From contig NZ_LMCF01000151.1 in the NCBI RefSeq assembly GCF_001623075.1, forward strand, positions 28,949 to 92,948: a stretch of 64,000 nt of DNA, given 5' to 3'. Position numbers and translations under genes: made by a program. A model generated the notes under the pieces. The model did not search any database, had not been told where the DNA came from, and was given only the letters and a program-made list of their open reading frames with translations. Origin of the DNA: Pseudovibrio sp. Ad37 (lineage in GTDB: Bacteria; Pseudomonadota; Alphaproteobacteria; Rhizobiales; Stappiaceae). How positions within the stretch are numbered: position 1 is the stretch's first letter; each line of letters opens with the position of its first letter. Below are positions 9,554 through 19,182 of the stretch, piece after piece.

Positions 9554-10771
9554 TCAAACTTTAACTTCCCTTTTTTCAGTAAACATCAGTGAGACAACAA
9601 GAAATAGACATAAGATAACGAACGGGAACACCATTAGGTTGACAGTTTCCCAACCAAACACGTTTAACAATTTCCCTGAGGAAAACGAGGCAGTTGCGAC
9701 TAAACCAAAGACAAAGAAGTCGTTTATGGATTGGACTCTGTTTTGTTCTTCTGGTCGGTAAGTTTGTGTCAGCAACGCAGACGCTCCGACGAAAGAAAAG
9801 TTCCAGCCAAGACCAAGTAAAATCAGGGAACTCCAGAAAATCCAACGCTCTAGTCCCGTAAGGCCAACCAGCGCGCACACCGCATAAAGCAAAAATCCGG
9901 TGCCAATTACAGCCCCATGACCGAATCGGCCGATCAAACTTCCCGTAATAAAGCTCGGGGCAAACATGGCAATCACGTGCCACTGGATGCCAAGAGCCGC
10001 ATCTGAGTTCGTCAACCCGCAAGCAACCATGGCAAGCGGAGCAGACGTCATGATCAGGTTCATGATCGCGTAACTGATCATTCCACAACCAACAGCTACA
10101 AAGAACTTTTGTTGCTTCAGAATCTCTAAAAGCGGACGTCCACGTTCATGCTTTTCCATCTTCGGTGGCAAAGGTATTTCCAAAAACGCCACAAAAAACA
10201 AACCAATAAGCATCAAGACCGCTTGCGCAAGGTAGGTTCCAACAAAAAGGAAGGGCTCAAACATGCCCTGAGTCAGAATTACAGTCTGCGGACCAACCAC
10301 ACCAGCAAGGATACCACCGGTCAAAACCCATGAAATAGCTTTGGGCTTAAAGGCAGGGCTGGCTGTATCAGCAGCAGCAAAACGTGCCTGTTGGGTAAAG
10401 GCCATCACAAAACCACTGCCGAGTGTGGAAACGCAAAGCAGCGTAAAACTGCCAAGGTAAGCAGCGTAGGCGGCAACCAAAGCAAACAGCACACCAAACA
10501 ACAGCGCACCAACAAGCCCGGCACGGCGTCCAAAACTGCGCATGATCATGCCAGCAGGCAACGTCCCGATGGCCGTTCCAAGCACGAAAGCAGTAACAGG
10601 CAAGGTTGCCAAAGACTTATCATCAACCAGCAAAACAGAGGCGAGAATAGATGTGGTTGCAAAAATGATAGGAGGAACACCACCAGCAAACGACTGGGCA
10701 AGCGCCAAAAGCAGCGCATTGCGCTTTGCCAATCCGTCATCAATCAACGGAGCCGCCAGAGTATTTGCCAT
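9554..10771 (-). CDS. Major facilitator superfamily transporter
   Basis: A 405-residue inner-membrane protein with 12 predicted helices in two halves. The loop after helix 2 reads MIMRSFGRRAGLVG, matching the G-x-x-x-D/R-R-x-G-R-R MFS loop motif, and the second half repeats it weakly with GSLIGRFGHGAVIG. The central cytoplasmic loop carries PPKMEKHERGRP. This pattern fits YfkF-like or drug-efflux MFS members, but the substrate is not recognisable. It lies between hppA and thiL with no overlap to either, so its link to thiamine or riboflavin genes is positional only. Confidence 0.85.
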   Translation of the reverse strand: MANTLAAPLIDDGLAKRNALLLALAQSFAGGVPPIIFATTSILASVLLVDDKSLATLPVTAFVLGTAIGTLPAGMIMRSFGRRAGLVGALLFGVLFALVAAYAAYLGSFTLLCVSTLGSGFVMAFTQQARFAAADTASPAFKPKAISWVLTGGILAGVVGPQTVILTQGMFEPFLFVGTYLAQAVLMLIGLFFVAFLEIPLPPKMEKHERGRPLLEILKQQKFFVAVGCGMISYAIMNLIMTSAPLAMVACGLTNSDAALGIQWHVIAMFAPSFITGSLIGRFGHGAVIGTGFLLYAVCALVGLTGLERWIFWSSLILLGLGWNFSFVGASALLTQTYRPEEQNRVQSINDFFVFGLVATASFSSGKLLNVFGWETVNLMVFPFVILCLFLVVSLMFTEKREVKV

Positions 10772-10941
10772 AATGTAAATCTTTCAAAGATGTCAGGAAG
10801 GAACCGACAGCCTAATCAATTCCACGTAATGAGCAACCACAGAGCTCACCTGATCACCTGCAACTTTGAGAGATATACGCACAACTCGATGAGAATACGT
10901 CATGCAAGACCGTTATTGTCGATTATCGGTCTGCGATGGTG

Positions 10942-11961
10942 TCAGAAATGCTTGAACCCGTCAGCACCCAGAAGGCAATAAGCTTCACCATTCAAACTGA
11001 GGGAAATCGCAGGCCCTGTAGCCTCTGGCTCGTGCAGTTCTCCGATCCGGGAACAAGACAAACCAGCCGTTTGAAGAGCTTTCTCAAAAGCCCCGGCGTT
11101 CTCAGGCATCACAGCAGCAAGGATCTCATAGTCGTCCCCGCCCGCAATCGCTGTCTCACGGAACGCAGCATCCTTCGCAATCATTGCAGAAGCAGCGTCA
11201 GACAGCGGAACACTTTCCAGCTGCACAGAAGCATGCACCTGCGATGTCCGGCACATATGTCCCAGATCAGCAACCAACCCGTCAGACACATCCATCGCCG
11301 CAACAGCATAATCACGAAGCGCTTGAGCAGCACCAACACGAGGCTGCGGCAGCAAATAACGGTTTAGAAGGAAATCACGCTGCTCAGCAGAAAGCTCAAG
11401 CTTATCTGCGAGTGCTTCATCCAACCGCAACTTCAGGCCAAGTGCGGCATCACCAATGGTGCCAGTCACATAGAGCAGTGCACCAGCAACAGCCTCATTG
11501 CGCCGAACCACCTGCCCCGTTGGAACCTGACCAAACGCGGTGATGGAAAGCAGCGGGCCTTGCGGGCAGGAAATCGTATCACCGCCAAGAAGATCAATCT
11601 GGAACTGATCCTGAACCAGCTTCAAACCGCGGCAAAACTCAGCAACCCACTCTTCACTGATGTCCTTAGATAGCCCAAGGCCCAGCAGATAGCCCTTAGG
11701 TTCTGCGCCTTTGGCAGCCAGATCCGAAAGGTTCACACCAAGCGCTTTTTGCGCGATTTCAAAGGGAGGGTCATTTTCAAAAAAATGAACCCCTGCCATC
11801 AGCATGTCCTTGGTTACTACCAATTCACATCCGGTGTCAGGGGCAAATACAGCAGCATCATCTTGCAGATGCACAGCACCCGCGCTGGTGGCAAGCGGCG
11901 CAAAATAGCGCTCAATAAGCGAGAACTCTCCCGGTCTGGAACTGGCAGTTCTCTCGTTCAT
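10942..11961 (-). CDS. thiL: Thiamine-monophosphate kinase ThiL
   Basis: Phosphorylates thiamine monophosphate to the active diphosphate with ATP. The 339-residue protein shows the metal and ATP site acidic motifs in order: DDAAVF near residue 35, TKDMLMAGVHF, NLSDLAAKGAEP, GGDTISC, MDVSDGLVADLGH and GGDDYEI (usually GGEDYEL). It follows nusB with only a three-base gap, in the common alphaproteobacterial order ribH-nusB-thiL. Its start ATG is the only plausible one. Confidence 0.95.
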   Translation of the reverse strand: MNERTASSRPGEFSLIERYFAPLATSAGAVHLQDDAAVFAPDTGCELVVTKDMLMAGVHFFENDPPFEIAQKALGVNLSDLAAKGAEPKGYLLGLGLSKDISEEWVAEFCRGLKLVQDQFQIDLLGGDTISCPQGPLLSITAFGQVPTGQVVRRNEAVAGALLYVTGTIGDAALGLKLRLDEALADKLELSAEQRDFLLNRYLLPQPRVGAAQALRDYAVAAMDVSDGLVADLGHMCRTSQVHASVQLESVPLSDAASAMIAKDAAFRETAIAGGDDYEILAAVMPENAGAFEKALQTAGLSCSRIGELHEPEATGPAISLSLNGEAYCLLGADGFKHF

Positions 11962-11964
11962 TTT

Positions 11965-12456
11965 TTAGTCTTCGAATTCAGACTGACGCAGCTCGCGAGC
12001 CAGACGGTTCATAATACCGTTGACCAAACGCGCCTCATCTCCATCATAGAAGGACTTCGTCACATCAATGTATTCATTGATGATAACGCGGGCCGGAACG
12101 TCTTTTTTACGCAAAAACTCAGCACAGCCAACACGAAGGATCGCACGCAAAGTGGTGTCGATACGCTTCAGTGGCCAATCTTCAGAAAGCGCTGTGTGAA
12201 TGCGAGGATCAATACGCAGCTGATCCTCAAACACCGCCTGCACTAGATCACGGAACCATGCCGGATCCGCATCACGGTACTGGTCGCCATCCACTTCCTG
12301 ACCAAGCCGGTAAGCTTCATACTCATTCAGCACATCATTCAAACGCGCACCAGTGATTTCCATCTGATACACAGCCTGAACAGCAGCTAGTCGAGCAACC
12401 CCGCGCTTATTCGCGGGTTTCACTTCGGCGTTTTTCTTGTTGTTTTCCGTTGTCAT
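11965..12456 (-). CDS. nusB: Transcription antitermination factor NusB
   Basis: An RNA-binding all-helical protein that joins NusE/S10 on boxA RNA for rRNA antitermination. The 163-residue sequence has a basic N-terminal extension, then [17 protein letters not shown], the helix set with [18 protein letters not shown], and the closing [19 protein letters not shown] typical of NusB. It is 8 bases from the ribH stop and 3 bases from thiL, so all three are probably on one transcript. Confidence 0.96.
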   Translation of the reverse strand: MTTENNKKNAEVKPANKRGVARLAAVQAVYQMEITGARLNDVLNEYEAYRLGQEVDGDQYRDADPAWFRDLVQAVFEDQLRIDPRIHTALSEDWPLKRIDTTLRAILRVGCAEFLRKKDVPARVIINEYIDVTKSFYDGDEARLVNGIMNRLARELRQSEFED

Positions 12457-12464
12457 CCTAAACC

Positions 12465-12914
12465 TTACACACCGAACCGGTCGCGCACGTCAATCATAGC
12501 AAGACAAGCTTCAGCAGCACCGCCGCCCTTGTTCTTTTTAGAAACGCTTGCGCGCGCCCATGCCTGATCATCATTCTCAACTGTCTGGATGCCGTTGCCA
12601 ACTGCAACGTTTGCATCCACAGAAAGATCCATGATCGCACGAGCCGACTCGTTAGAAACGATGTCGTAATGGGTTGTTTCACCGCGAATTACAACACCGA
12701 GCAATACAAAACCGTCATAATCTGCATCGCCATTTTCCATTGCGGTTAACGCCATGGAAAGCGCAGCAGGAATTTCGAGCACACCTGGCACAGCCAGTCG
12801 AGAGATTTTCGCTCCTTCACGGTCCAGCACATCTGAAGCACCTTCATAAAGGGCATCAGCCAGATCTTCGTAAAACCGTGCTTCAATAACAAGAATGTGC
12901 GGAACGGCGCTCAT
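12465..12914 (-). CDS. ribH: 6,7-dimethyl-8-ribityllumazine synthase
   Basis: Penultimate step of riboflavin synthesis, joining the pyrimidine intermediate with 3,4-dihydroxy-2-butanone 4-phosphate. The 149-residue protein contains the signature [20 protein letters not shown] and the early substrate-site strand [17 protein letters not shown]. It lies between ribE and nusB. A 156-base spacer precedes it; in many relatives ribBA sits in this position, but here no such gene is present. Confidence 0.96.
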   Translation of the reverse strand: MSAVPHILVIEARFYEDLADALYEGASDVLDREGAKISRLAVPGVLEIPAALSMALTAMENGDADYDGFVLLGVVIRGETTHYDIVSNESARAIMDLSVDANVAVGNGIQTVENDDQAWARASVSKKNKGGGAAEACLAMIDVRDRFGV

Positions 12915-13070
12915 CTAATTTCTCCTAATGCCAACCTCATATTTTCACTGAGTAATCAGCAAAGATGGGTTAAGGCCACGGGTACGGACAATACCCACGT
13001 ATGTGCGCTCAGGAACCACGCCCCAAGCGAAATGTCCAGTTATTTCCTGCGGAAGTTTTTGGCTATAAGG

Positions 13071-13694
13071 CTATTTTGCGATTTCTGCAAGGCTTGGAAA
13101 CTCAGCAAGACGCGCAACGTACCGTGCCATCATGTCAACTTCCAAGTTTACCTCATCCCCCTGCGCCCTGTCGGACCATGTGGTCACCTCCAGAGTGTGC
13201 GGAATAAGGAAGACAGAAAACGTATTTCCTTCAGCCTCGTTCACCGTCAATGAGGTGCCATCCAGCCCCACGGATCCCTTCTTCGGGATGAACCGCGCAA
13301 ACTCAGGTGCACACTCAAATTTCAAATAAACGCTTTCAGGGTGTTCGGTCCGTTCAACAATGGTCGCCTTGCCATCCACATGCCCCAGAACCAGGTGACC
13401 ACCCAGCTCAGCGCCCATGGAAAGGGAACGCTCCAGATTGACCCGCTTGCCCACGCTCCACTCAGCAACAGTTGTCAGCGCCAGCGTTTCGGCAGCCGAT
13501 TCAACCGTAAACCAGTTCTGCTCGGCATCACGACCTTTCGCAACAACAGTGTGGCAAACGCCGGAACAGGCAATAGATGCACCAATATCGATCCCGTCAG
13601 GATCGTAAACAGTACCAATTTTCGTCCGCTGACCTGCAGCAATCTGCTCCAGCTCAAGGATTGTTCCAACGTCACTAACGATGCCCGTAAACAC
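13071..13694 (-). CDS. ribE: Riboflavin synthase, alpha subunit
   Basis: Dismutates two lumazine molecules to riboflavin. The 207-residue protein begins with the diagnostic MFTGIVSDVGTI and has two tandem lumazine-binding barrels: the first includes GASIACSGVCHTVV, the second starts GAELGGHLVLGHVDGKA and contains VGLDGTSLTVNEAEG. The start codon is a GTG placed immediately after the ribD stop (TAG-GTG), so translation is almost certainly coupled. Confidence 0.95.
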   Translation of the reverse strand: MFTGIVSDVGTILELEQIAAGQRTKIGTVYDPDGIDIGASIACSGVCHTVVAKGRDAEQNWFTVESAAETLALTTVAEWSVGKRVNLERSLSMGAELGGHLVLGHVDGKATIVERTEHPESVYLKFECAPEFARFIPKKGSVGLDGTSLTVNEAEGNTFSVFLIPHTLEVTTWSDRAQGDEVNLEVDMMARYVARLAEFPSLAEIAK

Positions 13695-14846
13695 CTAGAA
13701 CCTCTCTTTTGGCGTATACCGCCACAACAGATCTTCGCCCACAGGACGCAGCATCTGCTTGTTATAACCGTCTCGCAAACTCTCCAGCCCTTCAAAGCCG
13801 AAAGGCTGAATACCATCAGACCCAATCAGGTTGGCTCCCTGGAAAATCAAAAGCTCATCCACCAGATCTTGCTGAAGCAGACCGTGCGCAAGTTCCGCAC
13901 CGCCCTCAACCATAATCTGGGAGAGACCATGCATGTAAAGCGCATCCAGTGCCTTATCAAGACATACCTTGCCATTTTTGAGGCAGTCATTGACGATAAC
14001 TGTCACGCCTTCCCGCTCAAGCGCACTGACGCGATGATCCGGCGCATGTTCACCAATCACCACCCACAGGGAATTGATCTCTGCGTTTTGCACCAGCTTG
14101 GAGGAAAGCGGAATCCGGGCCTGACTATCAAACACCACCGGCTGCGGTGAGCGATGCGCCATGCCAGGCAGGCGCACAGAGAGCTCAGGATCGTCTTCTA
14201 AAACCGTGCCGATGCCCACAACAATGGCATCCATCTGCGCCCGCATCGCATGCACCAACTGCCGCGACAACGGACTGGAGATCGCCACCTGCCCGGCACC
14301 ACGCTTGCCGATATAACCATCTTTCGACACGGCCATTTTGAGCTGAACAAAAGGACGTTCATTAAGGATACGGGAGATATGACCGCGAACGGCCTGTCGG
14401 CATTCTTTTTCCAAAATACCGATAAGGACGTCAACACCGCCTTCTTCAAGGATCTTTTTGCCGCGACCTGCAACAGCAGGGTTGGGATCAGCTGTGCCAT
14501 AAACAACGCGCGCCACACCAGCTGCCACAAGCGCCCGCGCACACGGGCCAGTCCGGCCATAATGCGCACAAGGCTCAAGGGTCACGTAAGCTGTCGCGCC
14601 CTGGGCATGTTCACCGGCATCTTTGATGGCCAGCACTTCAGCGTGAGAGCCACCGGGAGGCAGAGTTGCACCCTGCCCCACAATCACAGACCCATCACCA
14701 AAATCTTTTGTCAGGATTGCTCCAACCGGAGGATTGGGCCACGTCCGGCCCTTTGCACGAATGCCATAGCTGATCGCCGCCGCCATAAAGCGCTCGTGCT
14801 CAACTCGTTCCTTTGCATCTAATGCTTTGTAACCAGACAAAGCCAT
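13695..14846 (-). CDS. ribD: Bifunctional riboflavin biosynthesis deaminase/reductase RibD
   Basis: Carries out the second and third steps after GTP cyclohydrolase II. The N-terminal deaminase (about residues 15-160) shows the zinc motifs HAE and PCAHYGRTGPC and the entry NPPVGAIL. The C-terminal reductase (about 160-383) shows MRAQMDAIVVGIGTVLEDDP and the substrate motif MVEGGAELAHGLL. At 383 residues it is full length. It follows nrdR after an 88-base gap and abuts ribE. Confidence 0.96.
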   Translation of the reverse strand: MALSGYKALDAKERVEHERFMAAAISYGIRAKGRTWPNPPVGAILTKDFGDGSVIVGQGATLPPGGSHAEVLAIKDAGEHAQGATAYVTLEPCAHYGRTGPCARALVAAGVARVVYGTADPNPAVAGRGKKILEEGGVDVLIGILEKECRQAVRGHISRILNERPFVQLKMAVSKDGYIGKRGAGQVAISSPLSRQLVHAMRAQMDAIVVGIGTVLEDDPELSVRLPGMAHRSPQPVVFDSQARIPLSSKLVQNAEINSLWVVIGEHAPDHRVSALEREGVTVIVNDCLKNGKVCLDKALDALYMHGLSQIMVEGGAELAHGLLQQDLVDELLIFQGANLIGSDGIQPFGFEGLESLRDGYNKQMLRPVGEDLLWRYTPKERF

Positions 14847-14934
14847 CCCCCTGCCAGCACTACAGCGTATTTCCTAAAAGAAAAGCCCGATCCTCGGAGA
14901 AATTACGCAACACAACACTGCAAAAAGCCAGAGA

Positions 14935-15420
14935 TTACGTCCGTGGCGGCATCATCAGCGGATCAACATCCGCATCGGAAAGCTCATCCAGCAGAGCCTC
15001 GAAGTCTTTGGCCTCGCGGAAATTCTTATAAACAGAAGCGAACCGCACATAAGCCACATCGTCAAGGGTTTTCAGCCCTTCCATGACCAAATGACCAATA
15101 TCTTCCGCCACAACGTCACTTTCACCGGAGCTTTCCAGCTGCCGGACAAGACCGCTCACCATACGCTCTATACGTTCTGGCTCAACGGGACGTTTGCGGG
15201 TTGCGATCAGTACAGAGCGCATCAGCTTTTCGCGATCAAAAGGAACCCGGCGCCCATTACGCTTGATAACGGTCAGCTCGCGCAGCTGAACACGCTCAAA
15301 GGTGGTAAAACGACCACCACAAGTCTGGCAGACCCTGCGCCGACGGATAGCTGTATTATCCTCGGTCGGGCGCGAATCCTTCACCTGGGTGTCATCACCC
15401 CCGCAATATGGACAACGCAT
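14935..15420 (-). CDS. nrdR: Transcriptional repressor NrdR
   Basis: ATP/dATP-sensing repressor of ribonucleotide reductase genes. The 161-residue protein has the N-terminal zinc ribbon MRCPYC and [14 protein letters not shown] (four cysteines), then the ATP-cone domain starting [19 protein letters not shown]. It is downstream of glyA in the same direction and separated from it by the glyA terminator at 15448-15478, so it probably has its own promoter in the short spacer. Confidence 0.96.
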   Translation of the reverse strand: MRCPYCGGDDTQVKDSRPTEDNTAIRRRRVCQTCGGRFTTFERVQLRELTVIKRNGRRVPFDREKLMRSVLIATRKRPVEPERIERMVSGLVRQLESSGESDVVAEDIGHLVMEGLKTLDDVAYVRFASVYKNFREAKDFEALLDELSDADVDPLMMPPRT

Positions 15421-15447
15421 CTCGCCTGCCTCCTTACTTAAACACTA

Positions 15448-15478
15448 AAGAACCGCCGAAGGATGTCCGGCGGTTCTT
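15448..15478 (-). terminator. Terminator of glyA
   Basis: AAGAACCGCCG pairs with CGGCGGTTCTT (11 bp) around a nine-base loop, 11 bases past the glyA stop. The T tract on the minus strand is short (TTCTTTA). Confidence 0.8.
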
Positions 15479-15488
15479 CTCGTTTAAA

Positions 15489-16802
15489 TTAGTTTTTGTA
15501 GATTGGGAACCGGGCAGTAAGGGCCAGTACCTTCTCTTTGACCCGTGCTTCCACAGCTTCGTTGTCGTCAACGGAATTTGCTTTGCGCAGACCTTCCAGA
15601 ACCTCGGTAATCAGCTTACCAATTTCACGGAATTCTTCCTTACCAAACCCGCGGGATGTACCAGCAGGTGTACCAAGGCGGATACCGGAGGTGATGGTCG
15701 GTTTCTGAGGATCAAGCGGAACACCGTTCTTGTTACAGGTGATGTTCGCACGGCCCAGAGAAATCTCTGCGTTTTTGCCGGTCAGTTCCATTGGACGCAG
15801 GTCAACCAGCATCAGGTGCGTGTCAGTACCGCCAGAAACGATATCCAGACCACCTTCAACCAGGGTCGCAGCCAGAACCTGTGCGTTTTCGACAACGTCT
15901 TTCGCGTAGGTCTTGAACTCAGGACGCAGCGCTTCACCGAAGGCAACAGCCTTACCAGCGATCACATGCATCAAAGGACCACCCTGCAGACCTGGGAAGA
16001 TCGCGGAGTTGATCTTTTTCGCAATGTCAGCGTCGTTGGTCACAACCAGACCACCACGAGGACCGCGCAGGGTCTTATGGGTGGTGGATGTTGCAACATG
16101 CGCATGCGGGAACGGGCTTGGATGCTGTCCACCAGCAACAAGACCTGCAAAGTGCGCCATATCGACCCAAAGGTAAGCGCCTACTTCGTCAGCGATTGCG
16201 CGGAACGCAGCAAAGTCAATCTCACGGGAGTAAGCAGAACCGCCAGCAATGATGATCTTTGGCTGGTGTTCTTTAGCAAGCTCACGCACCTCATCCATGT
16301 TGATGTGGCCAGTGTCAGTGTTCAGGCCGTACTGAACAGCGTTGAACCACTTGCCGGACAAGTTCGGGCGAGCGCCGTGTGTCAGGTGACCACCTGCATC
16401 AAGGCTCATGCCGAGCAGAGTGTCGCCTGGTTTCGCCAATGCAAGCAAAACAGACTGGTTGGCCTGAGAGCCGGAATTCGCCTGCACGTTAGCAAAATCA
16501 CAACCGAACAGCTCTTTTACGCGGTCGATTGCAAGACGCTCAACGATATCGACGTATTCACAACCACCGTAGTAACGGCGACCAGGATAACCCTCGGCGT
16601 ATTTGTTGGTCAGGACGGAACCCTGCGCCTCAAGCACAGCGCGAGATACAATATTTTCCGAAGCGATAAGCTCAATCTCGTTCTGCTGACGAGTAAGTTC
16701 TTTATTGATTGCCTCGAGAAGCTCTGGGTCACCAGAAGCCAGGCTACCTGTAAAAAACTCTGGGTAGAGCGGCGTCGTAATTGGATTATCCGATACGGAC
16801 AT
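15489..16802 (-). CDS. glyA: Serine hydroxymethyltransferase
   Basis: PLP enzyme interconverting serine and glycine with tetrahydrofolate, the main source of one-carbon units. The 437-residue sequence contains the PLP lysine in [13 protein letters not shown] (Lys about 243), plus [11 protein letters not shown] near the N-terminus, [13 protein letters not shown] and [14 protein letters not shown]. Full length for bacterial GlyA. It heads the nrdR-rib block but ends in its own terminator. I see no obvious riboswitch in the 183 bases upstream. Confidence 0.97.
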   Translation of the reverse strand: MSVSDNPITTPLYPEFFTGSLASGDPELLEAINKELTRQQNEIELIASENIVSRAVLEAQGSVLTNKYAEGYPGRRYYGGCEYVDIVERLAIDRVKELFGCDFANVQANSGSQANQSVLLALAKPGDTLLGMSLDAGGHLTHGARPNLSGKWFNAVQYGLNTDTGHINMDEVRELAKEHQPKIIIAGGSAYSREIDFAAFRAIADEVGAYLWVDMAHFAGLVAGGQHPSPFPHAHVATSTTHKTLRGPRGGLVVTNDADIAKKINSAIFPGLQGGPLMHVIAGKAVAFGEALRPEFKTYAKDVVENAQVLAATLVEGGLDIVSGGTDTHLMLVDLRPMELTGKNAEISLGRANITCNKNGVPLDPQKPTITSGIRLGTPAGTSRGFGKEEFREIGKLITEVLEGLRKANSVDDNEAVEARVKEKVLALTARFPIYKN

Positions 16803-16985
16803 AGGTGGACCTCATGACAAGGTTGGAGCAACAAACTGACGAAACGTCCCAATATCGTTTCGCATTCCCATCCCGACAAGTTGTAGCTTCGGGTCCTAGC
16901 CCATTAACATATAGGGGGTAACGAACCAAGCGTTGTTCATAGGAATTGCGCAATACTATTGCTGCCATCACCCAAAATTTATGAA

Positions 16986-17171
16986 TTACGCATCTTGAGG
17001 TTGTAATTTGCGTTCCAGCTTACGAAGTGCCAGCTGTTTCAGATGCGACTCGCTCGCATTACGAGGCCCCACAACAAACACTTCAACACCGCTCTGCGCA
17101 CAAATTGCTGTCATGCGAACAGCATTCCCAACCACGCGCGTCTCAAAATAGACCTGCCCCAGCTTAGACAT
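16986..17171 (-). CDS. Conserved 61-residue protein (DUF6898-like)
   Basis: A 61-residue protein starting MSKLGQVYFETRVVGN with the strand-rich core VRMTAICAQSGVEVFVVGP and a basic helical C-terminus with LKQLALRKLERKL. A GAGGGG ribosome site lies 5-6 bases before the ATG. I believe it belongs to a small alphaproteobacterial family often found beside glyA (DUF6898), but I recall this rather than prove it. The compact length, good ribosome site and soluble alpha/beta composition support a real gene. Function unknown. Confidence 0.7.
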   Translation of the reverse strand: MSKLGQVYFETRVVGNAVRMTAICAQSGVEVFVVGPRNASESHLKQLALRKLERKLQPQDA

Positions 17172-17273
17172 ATGGCCCCTCGCCTCGCTTCTCTCAGATT
17201 CGTAAGTTGCCTGCCGTTTTAGCAGGTAAAACAGCGCAGCACAGGCTTGCCAGCAATCACATCCCCAAAAGAA

Positions 17274-17307
17274 AAGGGCCGCTCTGCATCTGGCAGAGAC
17301 GGCCCTT
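17274..17307 (-). terminator. Terminator of the L,D-transpeptidase gene
   Basis: A two-part stem: AAGGGCC pairs with GGCCCTT and inner CTCTGC pairs with GCAGAG. AAAAG on the plus strand gives a T tract on the minus strand. It lies 25 bases after the stop. Confidence 0.88.
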
Positions 17308-17331
17308 CAAACTTGAAACTCTTGCAAAACC

Positions 17332-18678
17332 TTACTGAGCAGAGGCCTGCGCCATCGGATCAGCACTCGCCGCGTAAAGCCCATCCTTGTCGTAGATGTC
17401 ATCCCGGAAGTGAACCATACCATCGCTCAGCGCCCACGCAGTCACGTAGGACATGTGGAGCGGAATACGGCTCTTCATCTTCACATCCGTACGCTCACCT
17501 GAATTGATGGCTGCATCCACGCGGCTGCGGGTCCAGTCTGGTGTTGTCGACCCAAGCAACCATGTCACCAGCTCACGCACGTTCTGCACACGCACACAGC
17601 CGGAGGAATGGAAGCGATAGCCCTCACCGAACAAAGACTGCTCTGGCGTATCGTGCAGGTACACTTGATGGGTGTTGTTGAAGTTGATCCGGATACTACC
17701 CATGGAGTTGCCCTCACCCGGGTCCTGCGTAAAGCGATACTGGGTCGCTTCATCCGTATTCCAGTCAATCTCCTGCCACTGCTTTTCTTTGCCATACCAG
17801 TCATAGATATGGATGTTGTTCTTCGCCAGATACTGTGGATCCTTCTGCATCTTCGGAATAAGATCTTTCCGGATAATGCTGACAGGAACAGTCCAGTACG
17901 GGTTGAAGTTCACTTCATAAATCGCAGAGCTGAGGATCGGAGACTGGCGATCCTGCTTGCCAACAACAGCGGTGTGGCGGGAGCGAACACGGCCATTCTC
18001 AACAACCTCAATGCGAGCTGCCGGAATGTTCACGTTCACATAGGTATCTGTCACATTCTCAGCCAAGGCAGAAACGCGCTCCAGATTGGTCCGCAACTGC
18101 TGCAAACGCACCTCAACAGGCACATTCATCGCAATCACGGTTGCCCGGCCCACAACACCATCTGGTGTCAGGCCATGGCGCAACTGAAAGCGGCGAACAG
18201 CTGAATCAACGTAGCTGTCAAAAACCTCAGAGACACCCGCATGCTGCGCCATGTCGCCTGAAACAATCAGGCGCTGTCGCAAAGCTGCAATTGCTGGTGC
18301 GCGCATACCAATGCGCAAAACTTTCTTGGTGGAGACCTCAGGCCAACCGCCATTGAGAGCGATACGTTCATAATCGAGAATCGCATCAATCATGTACTGG
18401 CTGGTCTGCTTGGAGATAATCGGAGCCACAAAATCAATCTGCTCCAAAGAAGAAACCCCCTCATCAAAGGTGTCTTCCCATTCCGTGCCCTGACCAACGA
18501 TAGGCTGTGTAGGAGCAACCGGCGCCGGCTGACTGACGGCTTGCTGAATGCTGCCATTATAGGAAAGCAGGTCTGGAACCTTAACCTGTGCCTGTGCAGA
18601 CATCATACCTGCAGAAAGGCCCGTACTCACAACGAGAGCCAGAGCAAACTTGCTGCGGTTTAAAAGAGGTGCCAACAC
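17332..18678 (-). CDS. ldtP: Murein L,D-transpeptidase (YkuD domain, YcbB-like)
   Basis: Forms 3-3 peptidoglycan cross-links or anchors proteins to murein in the periplasm. The 448-residue protein has a signal peptide (about 1-31, ending SAQAQ), a peptidoglycan-binding helical domain (about 150-190, with FQLRHGLTPDGVVG), and a YkuD domain with the catalytic HSSGCVRVQNVREL (Cys about 361). Its 5' side faces the ldtR gene in the same orientation. In Liberibacter and Sinorhizobium the MarR regulator LdtR activates ldtP next to it, so I infer the same pair here. Confidence 0.92.
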   Translation of the reverse strand: MLAPLLNRSKFALALVVSTGLSAGMMSAQAQVKVPDLLSYNGSIQQAVSQPAPVAPTQPIVGQGTEWEDTFDEGVSSLEQIDFVAPIISKQTSQYMIDAILDYERIALNGGWPEVSTKKVLRIGMRAPAIAALRQRLIVSGDMAQHAGVSEVFDSYVDSAVRRFQLRHGLTPDGVVGRATVIAMNVPVEVRLQQLRTNLERVSALAENVTDTYVNVNIPAARIEVVENGRVRSRHTAVVGKQDRQSPILSSAIYEVNFNPYWTVPVSIIRKDLIPKMQKDPQYLAKNNIHIYDWYGKEKQWQEIDWNTDEATQYRFTQDPGEGNSMGSIRINFNNTHQVYLHDTPEQSLFGEGYRFHSSGCVRVQNVRELVTWLLGSTTPDWTRSRVDAAINSGERTDVKMKSRIPLHMSYVTAWALSDGMVHFRDDIYDKDGLYAASADPMAQASAQ

Positions 18679-19121
18679 GAATAGTTTCTCCTAGCAATCA
18701 GTCATTCTGTAAGATTCCATGTAACTTGGTAAACAGAGACTTAACATGGCAAATCTACATGGCATTATCTTAGCAAACTCGCAAGACTTCAGCCAAAAAT
18801 CGGGGAGGAACATCTGTTGGTGAATTAAAGAAAGTGATCGATCCCCTGAACAAATCAGAGTTGACAGCTTCTAAATTTACAATGCCAACAACACTTTTTC
18901 AGCCCGAAAAGTGAGAGCGTGTATTCCCCACTCAATGTGACCGTTTAATGGCTAATTACTCCAAGTGGGAAAAAGGTGGTTACGCAGCGAGCGTTGGTTT
19001 GCACCTAGTGCAAGAAAGCAACAATCAGCCCAACTTACTCACAGATGCCTTATCTGGAGCTGGCCCGCCACTAACAGCAATCCCATACAAGCTTTGCCGC
19101 AAGCCGGCCCTCATAACACGC
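18679..19121. promoter_or_regulatory. Gene-free region upstream of ldtP (probable LdtR target)
   Basis: About 440 bases without a supportable gene between the ldtR terminator and the ldtP start. It is A+T-rich near the gene. By analogy with characterised LdtR systems the regulator should bind here, but I could not identify an operator by eye. Short open frames on the plus strand (18948-19400) lack ribosome sites and run through the terminator into ldtR, so I treat them as chance. Confidence 0.4.
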
Positions 19122-19158
19122 AAAAACACCGCCCCCGGTGCATGGAAGCGGTGTTTTT
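19122..19158 (-). terminator. Terminator of ldtR
   Basis: AAAAACACCGC pairs with GCGGTGTTTTT around a 15-base loop. On the minus strand the stem is followed by a T tract. It lies 25 bases past the ldtR stop. Confidence 0.9.
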
Positions 19159-19182
19159 TGAAAGCCCTGATATCGCCGAAAA

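Noticed and set aside
15408..16817. 469-residue plus-strand frame
   Set aside because: Antisense of glyA, which has full SHMT motifs on the minus strand.
16803..16985. Possible riboswitch before glyA
   Set aside because: No glycine, SAM or tetrahydrofolate riboswitch core could be recognised by eye.
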